45,550 nucleotides of DNA. Origin: Ruminococcus flavefaciens MA2007. GTDB lineage: Bacteria > Bacillota > Clostridia > Oscillospirales > Ruminococcaceae. Below are positions 41,570 through 45,550 of this stretch, piece by piece (the stretch's first letter is position 1; each line of letters begins with the position of its first letter). The DNA is taken from NCBI RefSeq assembly GCF_000621845.1, contig NZ_JHXF01000025.1:1-45550 (forward strand). The letters are read 5' to 3'. A program made the translations under genes and the position numbers. The notes under the pieces are model-generated. The model did not search any database. It saw only the letters and a program-made list of their open reading frames with translations, and was not told where the DNA came from.

Positions 41570-42318
41570 CAGACACCTCCGAAGCGGCGGTTTCTGTGAG
41601 CGTACTCGATGATAGCCTTGTCAAGCTCCTCGGGAGTGAAATCAGGCCATAAAACGTCGGTGTAGTAGAACTCCGCATAGGCGCTCTGCCATATGAGGAA
41701 GTTTGATATTCTCTGCTCGCCGCTTGGACGGATAAGCAAGTCAACATCGGGATAACCTGCTGTGTAGAGGTAATCCGAGATAGTCTGCTCTGTTATATCC
41801 TCGGGGCGTATCTCGCCCTTTGCAGCTCTTTCGGCAAGAAGCTTTGCGGCATGAGTTATCTCGTCACGTCCGCCGTAGTTTACAGCCATGAGAATGGTCA
41901 TCTCATCGTAATCTGCGGAGTCAGCCTCCAGCTTTTCCATTTTTTCGCGTATATCGTCAGCGAAGGCGCTCTTGTCGCCGAGGAACACCATTCTTGTATT
42001 CTCGCTGAGGAAGTTTCTTACGTCTGCAAGATAGTCACGGAAAAGGTTCATGAGAGCTCCTACCTCTTCCTGTGAGCGCTTCCAGTTCTCGGTTGAGAAC
42101 GCATAGAAGCTTATGGTTTTAAGTCCGATGTCCTTGCAGTGACGAACTATAGTACGGAAGTTCTTAGCTCCCTCACGGTGTCCGAGAGAACGTGGCAGAC
42201 CGCGCTTCTTAGCCCATCTGCCGTTGCCGTCCATGATAAATGCCACATGGTCGGGGAGCTTCTCGGGGAGCACCAGTTCATTAGATTCAGATTTGTCTTT
42301 TTTTCCAAATAATGCCAT
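41569..42318 (-). CDS. uppS: Undecaprenyl diphosphate synthase (cis-prenyltransferase)
   Basis: 249 residues. FIMDGNGRWAKKRGLP with catalytic Asp30, GHREGAKNFR, FYAFSTENW, and LLIRPSGEQRISNFLIWQ. It makes the C55 lipid carrier for peptidoglycan. Start 11 nt after frr. Confidence 0.95.
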   Translation of the reverse strand: MALFGKKDKSESNELVLPEKLPDHVAFIMDGNGRWAKKRGLPRSLGHREGAKNFRTIVRHCKDIGLKTISFYAFSTENWKRSQEEVGALMNLFRDYLADVRNFLSENTRMVFLGDKSAFADDIREKMEKLEADSADYDEMTILMAVNYGGRDEITHAAKLLAERAAKGEIRPEDITEQTISDYLYTAGYPDVDLLIRPSGEQRISNFLIWQSAYAEFYYTDVLWPDFTPEELDKAIIEYAHRNRRFGGV

Positions 42319-42328
42319 ATTTCACCAA

Positions 42329-42883
42329 TTATACAGTCATGATCTCTTTTTCTTTGTCTGCTACCATCTTGTCAACTTCAGCACACATCTTGTCGGTAAG
42401 GTCCTGAACCTTCTTCTCGCAGTCCTTGAGGTCGTCCTCTGTGATCTCGGAGTTCTTCTTCATTGCCTTGTACTTCTCCATAGTGTCACGTCTGACAGAA
42501 CGAACAGTTACCTTACACTCCTCGCCGTACTTCTTGATACTCTTGCAGAGCTCCTTACGGCGGTCCTCAGTGAGCTGAGGGAAAGCAAGACGGATAACGT
42601 TGCCGTCGTTTACAGGCTGGATACCGATATCTGAAGCCTGTATAGCCTTTTCGATAAGCTTCAGTGTGGACTTATCCCATGGCTGGATAACGAGAATTCT
42701 TGCCTCTGATACGGATACTGCTGCCATCTGGTTAACAGGTGTGGGAGCTCCGTAGTAATCTACCATTACCTTGTCGAGAACACCGGGGTTAGCTCTTCCT
42801 GCACGGATAGAAGCAAACTCGTTTCCGAGGGCATTGAGGCTCTTGTTCATTTTTTCCTTAGCGATGTTAAGCTGTTCTTTCAT
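42329..42883 (-). CDS. frr: Ribosome recycling factor
   Basis: 184 residues, full length. The arm helices include FASIRAGRANPGVLDKV and the central VNQMAAVSVSEAR strands, with the C-terminal VRRDTMEKYKAMKK helix. With EF-G it splits the post-termination ribosome. It lies 22 nt after pyrH. Confidence 0.96.
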   Translation of the reverse strand: MKEQLNIAKEKMNKSLNALGNEFASIRAGRANPGVLDKVMVDYYGAPTPVNQMAAVSVSEARILVIQPWDKSTLKLIEKAIQASDIGIQPVNDGNVIRLAFPQLTEDRRKELCKSIKKYGEECKVTVRSVRRDTMEKYKAMKKNSEITEDDLKDCEKKVQDLTDKMCAEVDKMVADKEKEIMTV

Positions 42884-42904
42884 GATAGTGATTCCTTTCG
42901 TTTA

Positions 42905-43615
42905 TCAGTCCTCGGATACTACTGTTCCGATATTAGCGCCCATTACGGCGTCATAGATATTGTCGGGACGGCTGAGATCGAATACCAGCATCTTCATGTG
43001 GTTGTCACGGCACATAGCGGCAGCAGTGCTGTCCATTACGCCGAGGTCTTCGCCGATGACCTGTGAGAAGGTAAGAGTATCGTACTTCTTGGCGTCGTCA
43101 AATTTATGCGGATCCTTGTCGTATACTCCGTCAACGAGAGTAGCTTTAAGGAGTATATCTGCGTCTATTTCAACTGAACGGAGAGCAGCTGCTGTATCTG
43201 TTGAGAAGAATGGGTTTCCTGTGCCGCAGCCGAAGATAACTATCCTGCCCTTGTCAAGATGTCTTACAGCTCTGTTGCGGATATAGGGCTCTGCAATAGC
43301 AGCCATCTGAAGAGCTGTCTGTACTCTTACTACACAGCCAAGTGATTCAAGTACATCTGCAAGTGCAAGTGCGTTCATTGTTGTAGCGAGCATTCCGATA
43401 TGGTCTGCACGGGTACGGTCCATAGCTCCGCTGGAACGTCCTCTCCAGAAGTTACCGCCGCCGACAACTACAGCTACCTGAGCGCCTGCGTCAGCACACT
43501 TCTTTATGCTCTGACATATCTCTGTAACTACGTCATAGTTGAGACCTGTCTTTTTGTCGCCTGCCAGAGCCTCGCCGCTGACCTTTAATAAAATCCTTTT
43601 ATACTTTGGTTCCAT
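42905..43615 (-). CDS. pyrH: UMP kinase
   Basis: 236 residues, amino-acid kinase fold. [37 protein letters not shown], and [13 protein letters not shown]. Makes UDP. GAGGTG 5 nt before the start. In many Firmicutes rpsB and tsf lie just upstream of pyrH; here they are absent and pyrH has its own promoter, so the gene starts the cluster. Confidence 0.96.
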   Translation of the reverse strand: MEPKYKRILLKVSGEALAGDKKTGLNYDVVTEICQSIKKCADAGAQVAVVVGGGNFWRGRSSGAMDRTRADHIGMLATTMNALALADVLESLGCVVRVQTALQMAAIAEPYIRNRAVRHLDKGRIVIFGCGTGNPFFSTDTAAALRSVEIDADILLKATLVDGVYDKDPHKFDDAKKYDTLTFSQVIGEDLGVMDSTAAAMCRDNHMKMLVFDLSRPDNIYDAVMGANIGTVVSED

Positions 43616-43647
43616 ATAAGCACCTCACAAAAAAATATCTATAGTAT

Positions 43648-43676
43648 ATTTTACACTAATTTCATAATAATGTAAA
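43648..43676 (-). promoter_or_regulatory. Promoter of the pyrH cluster
   Basis: Minus strand: -35 TTTACA (43671-43676), 17-nt spacer, -10 TAAAAT (43648-43653). Confidence 0.65.
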
Positions 43677-43823
43677 GTATATTCTTTCAAAAAAATCATT
43701 TTTAACGAAAAATTTTACAGGAATTTTTCATTTTCAGCGGAGTATTTTTTCTCAACATATCCCATTGTATATTATGCACCAAAATGTTGAAAATTTATCG
43801 TCACGATTATTTTTTATTTTTTC

Positions 43824-43852
43824 TTGACAACTCCCCCTCACCGTGGTATAAT
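43824..43852 (+). promoter_or_regulatory. Consensus promoter of the tRNA-Ser genes
   Basis: TTGACA (43824-43829), 17-nt spacer, TATAAT (43847-43852), about 31 nt before the first tRNA. GC-rich sequence in the spacer. Confidence 0.85.
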
Positions 43853-43882
43853 ATAAAAGCTGATTAATTCGGCAGTAAAAAT

Positions 43883-43971
43883 GGAGAGGTATCGAAGCGG
43901 TCATAACGAGGCGGTCTTGAAAACCGTTTGACTTAACGGTCACGTGGGTTCGAATCCCACCCTCTCCGCCA
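43883..43971 (+). tRNA. tRNA-Ser (anticodon TGA)
   Basis: 89 nt including encoded CCA. Acceptor GGAGAGG/CCTCTCC, anticodon loop cttgaaa with TGA, a long variable arm, and T stem gtggg/cccac around TTCGAAT. The long variable arm is a class II feature. Confidence 0.95.
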
Positions 43972-44007
43972 TTATTTTTTATCGGTGAGTTTCTCGCTCG
44001 TCGGTTT

Positions 44008-44097
44008 GCGGATTTACCCAAGTGGTGAAGGGGCTCCCCTGCTAAGGGAGTAGGTCGGGAAACCGGCGCGAGAGTTCAAATCTCTCAATCCGCGCCA
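44008..44097 (+). tRNA. tRNA-Ser (anticodon GCT)
   Basis: 90 nt including encoded CCA. Acceptor GCGGATT/AATCCGC, anticodon stem ctccc/gggag with GCT, a long variable arm, T stem gagag/ctctc around TTCAAAT. 36 nt after the first tRNA and likely in the same transcript. Confidence 0.95.
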
Positions 44098-44099
44098 TA

Positions 44100-44126
44100 C
44101 CTGCATTCTACGAATGCAGGTTTTTT
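44100..44126 (+). terminator. Terminator of the tRNA transcript
   Basis: cctgcattc/gaatgcagg stem, then six T. Confidence 0.9.
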
Positions 44127-44181
44127 ATTATCTTAATTTCACCTCGTACATCATGAATTTATTATTTTTCACATAAAACAA

Positions 44182-44210
44182 GTATAGTTTTCATAGAAAA
44201 TATGCTATAC
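44182..44210 (+). promoter_or_regulatory. GH5 promoter region with inverted repeat
   Basis: GTATAG...CTATAC arms with inner TTTTC/GAAAA pairs; the right arm overlaps a -10-like TATACT. It could be an operator site; the -35 is weak. Confidence 0.4.
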
Positions 44211-44233
44211 TCTTTTCAAAGGAGGCGATCAGC

Positions 44234-45187
44234 ATGAAAAAAATGATCGGATTCAATAAGGGCGTAAACTTCGGCGGCTGGCTCTCACAGTGCGATTATT
44301 CAAAGAAGCACCTCGACACCTTTATTACTGAAAATGACTTTAAAATTGCTGCTTCATGGGGCATAGACCATATCCGCGTCCCATTTGACTATAATATCCT
44401 CGAAAACAAGGACGGCTCTTTCAGCGAGGAGGGCTTTGCTTACCTCACCATGGCTGTAAATGCCTGCAAGGCAAACGGACTCAACATTATCCTTGACCTT
44501 CACAAGACCGCAGGCTTCTCCTTCGACTACTACGGCGAGGACGAGCACGGATTCTTTGACAGCGAGCAGTATCAGGAGCGCTTCTATCGCCTTTGGGAAG
44601 AGGTCGCAAGACGCTACGGCAAGCTTGTTCCAAATGTGGCATTCGAGCTTCTCAACGAGGTAACTGACGCAGAATTCATCGACGCTTGGAACAGGATCGC
44701 TAAGGAATGTATCCGCCGCATAAGAGCTATAGCTCCCGATATCATCATACTTGTGGGAAGCTACTACAACAACAGCGCAAGCACAGTTCAGTATCTGGAC
44801 GAGCCCTACGACGAGAACGTATTCTACAATATGCACTGCTATGAGCCCCTGAAGTTCACACATCAGGGCGCTTACTGGACAGACGCTATCATTCCCGAAG
44901 AGCGTATGGCTTTTGAGGCAAGCGAGACCTCTGAGAAATACTTCGAGGAGCTTTTCTCAACTGCTATAGCCAAGGCTGAAAAGCACGGCACAGGTCTTTA
45001 CTGCGGAGAGTACGGCTGTATCGACGTTATCCCCCCTGAGGACACCGTCAAGTGGTACAGAACTATCAATGCCGTATTCAGAAAACACGACATTGGCAGA
45101 GCCGCATGGAACTACAAGCGCATGGACTTCGGTCTCTCAGATGACAGACTCAAGGGCGTACATGACGAGCTCGTTAAATTACTTTAA
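44234..45187 (+). CDS. Glycoside hydrolase family 5 (endo-beta-glucanase-like), cytosolic
   Basis: 317 residues, AAAGGAGG before the start. TIM barrel with GVNFGGWLSQ at the start, DHIRVPFDYN, ILDLHKTAG, catalytic acid/base Glu142 in LLNEV, the HxY-type MHCYEPLKFTHQG, and nucleophile Glu259 in GEYG. Family GH5 enzymes cut beta-1,4-glucans or mannans. There is no signal peptide, no carbohydrate-binding module and no dockerin, so the enzyme should stay inside the cell and act on imported oligosaccharides or glucosides. Most characterised rumen GH5 cellulases are secreted. It is a single-gene unit next to tRNA genes and an IS200 element, which suggests possible gain by transfer. Confidence 0.88.
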   Translation: MKKMIGFNKGVNFGGWLSQCDYSKKHLDTFITENDFKIAASWGIDHIRVPFDYNILENKDGSFSEEGFAYLTMAVNACKANGLNIILDLHKTAGFSFDYYGEDEHGFFDSEQYQERFYRLWEEVARRYGKLVPNVAFELLNEVTDAEFIDAWNRIAKECIRRIRAIAPDIIILVGSYYNNSASTVQYLDEPYDENVFYNMHCYEPLKFTHQGAYWTDAIIPEERMAFEASETSEKYFEELFSTAIAKAEKHGTGLYCGEYGCIDVIPPEDTVKWYRTINAVFRKHDIGRAAWNYKRMDFGLSDDRLKGVHDELVKLL

Positions 45188-45195
45188 TACAATCA

Positions 45196-45220
45196 AAACC
45201 ACCCGTAAAACGGGTGGTTT
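45196..45220 (+). terminator. Hairpin after the GH5 gene
   Basis: 10-bp perfect stem aaaccacccg/cgggtggttt with a 5-nt loop. The T run is only three, so the terminator role is uncertain. A second hairpin (aagccc/gggctt) follows at about 45225-45241. Confidence 0.5.
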
Positions 45221-45254
45221 GAGGAAGCCCTAGAAGGGCTTGATACGGACACTG

Positions 45255-45317
45255 CCCCTTAAGTGGGCTGAGAAAGGTCTGCCAACTGCATTTCATTCTC
45301 AGCTCCCCCTTAAGGGG
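45255..45317 (-). mobile_element. IS200-type element, right-end stem-loop
   Basis: Long inverted repeat: ccccttaag-ggg-ctgagaa (45255-45274) pairs with ttctcag-ccc-cttaagggg (45296-45317), directly after the transposase stop. IS200/IS605 elements carry end hairpins read as single strands by the Y1 transposase. The exact end of the element is not seen. Confidence 0.55.
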
Positions 45318-45320
45318 TTT

Positions 45321-45550
45321 TTACTTCTTCTTATACTTTTCTCCAGTGAACGGGTCTGTTGTTTCAAACAAACTTAACTGGTCTGTCATAATATCTTCTT
45401 GCAGCTGGTTCTTTATATACTCTTCAATTTTCTTAGCATTCTTTCCTACTGTATCAACATAATATCCTGTACACCAGAAATGTCTGTTACCGTACTTATA
45501 CTTCAGATTTGCATGTCGCTCAAATATCATCAATGAGCTTTTTCCTTTCA
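45321..45550 (-). CDS. tnpA: IS200-family Y1 transposase TnpA (C-terminal part; gene runs off the window)
   Basis: About 76 residues visible, reading KGKSSLMIFERHANLKYKYG, then HFWCTGYYVDTVGKN, then a helix and the tail LSLFETTDPFTGEKYKKK. YYVDTVGKN contains the nucleophile Tyr of the HUH/Y1 enzyme; the HUH motif would lie off the window. The reading frame continues to the last base, so the gene is cut by the window, not broken. Confidence 0.9.
   Translation of the reverse strand, partial: KGKSSLMIFERHANLKYKYGNRHFWCTGYYVDTVGKNAKKIEEYIKNQLQEDIMTDQLSLFETTDPFTGEKYKKK

Noticed and set aside
1..45550. CRISPR array
   Set aside because: Repeats are palindromes scattered between genes, without regular spacers; no cas genes.
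1..45550. Prophage or integrative element
   Set aside because: No integrase, phage structural or conjugation genes; tRNA-Ser genes have intact 3' ends with no duplicated att site seen in the window.

Overview
The window looks like a stretch of chromosome from an anaerobic Firmicute of class Clostridia, probably a Ruminococcus-like gut or rumen bacterium. The reasons are a Gram-positive-type PolC polymerase, MurT/GatD, a SpoVB-like flippase, DXP-pathway genes, AGGAGG-type ribosome sites, promoters with TTGACA/TATAAT and 17-nt spacers, a cytosolic GH5 beta-glucanase, and palindromic intergenic repeats. The genus is an inference. Almost all genes lie on the minus strand; only an SGNH hydrolase, two serine tRNAs and the GH5 gene lie on the plus strand.

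Layout from left to right. Bases 1-5600: an ECF sigma factor with a membrane-anchored partner, then a metal-homeostasis pair (a His-rich CobW/G3E GTPase and a G3E GTPase fused to a DUF1980-like domain). This block lies between two inverted copies of a MITE-like element. Bases 5588-12060: a membrane-anchored alpha/beta hydrolase, an EF-G paralogue, a SpoVB/MATE flippase and an XRE regulator with a zinc ribbon, separated by repeat-rich gaps. Bases 12065-19930: gatD and murT behind a 1922-residue transglutaminase-like/DUF4011/helicase/nuclease-like/DUF3320 protein. Bases 20114-21883: a left-handed beta-helix protein and a divergent SGNH hydrolase.

Bases 21958-31832 hold one long histidine operon, read right to left: hisZ, G, D, C, B, H, a protein phosphatase-like gene, a flavodoxin, hisA, a small membrane protein, hisF, an SdpI-like protein, a cytidine deaminase, hisI, hisE. 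One promoter with an 18-bp palindrome over its -10 box sits just after polC, and a bidirectional terminator ends the operon. No recognisable histidinol-phosphatase is present, although every other step is. Bases 31906-43615 are a conserved core cluster, read right to left: pyrH, frr, uppS, cdsA, dxr, rseP, rnz, ispG, polC. It links UMP supply, ribosome recycling, isoprenoid and lipid carrier synthesis, regulated proteolysis and replication. Bases 43824-45550: two tRNA-Ser genes, the GH5 gene, and the 3' part of an IS200-type transposase.

The most unusual material is of two kinds. First, nested small repeats: a ~62-bp element (here B) with covarying hairpins has inserted at different points in the two copies of a ~300-bp inverted element (here C), whose central segment is itself flipped between copies; a third family (A) has 11 palindromes. 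Second, the very large helicase, whose N-terminal transglutaminase-like domain looks intact but whose nuclease-like domain appears to have lost an acidic residue; it is a candidate defence protein.
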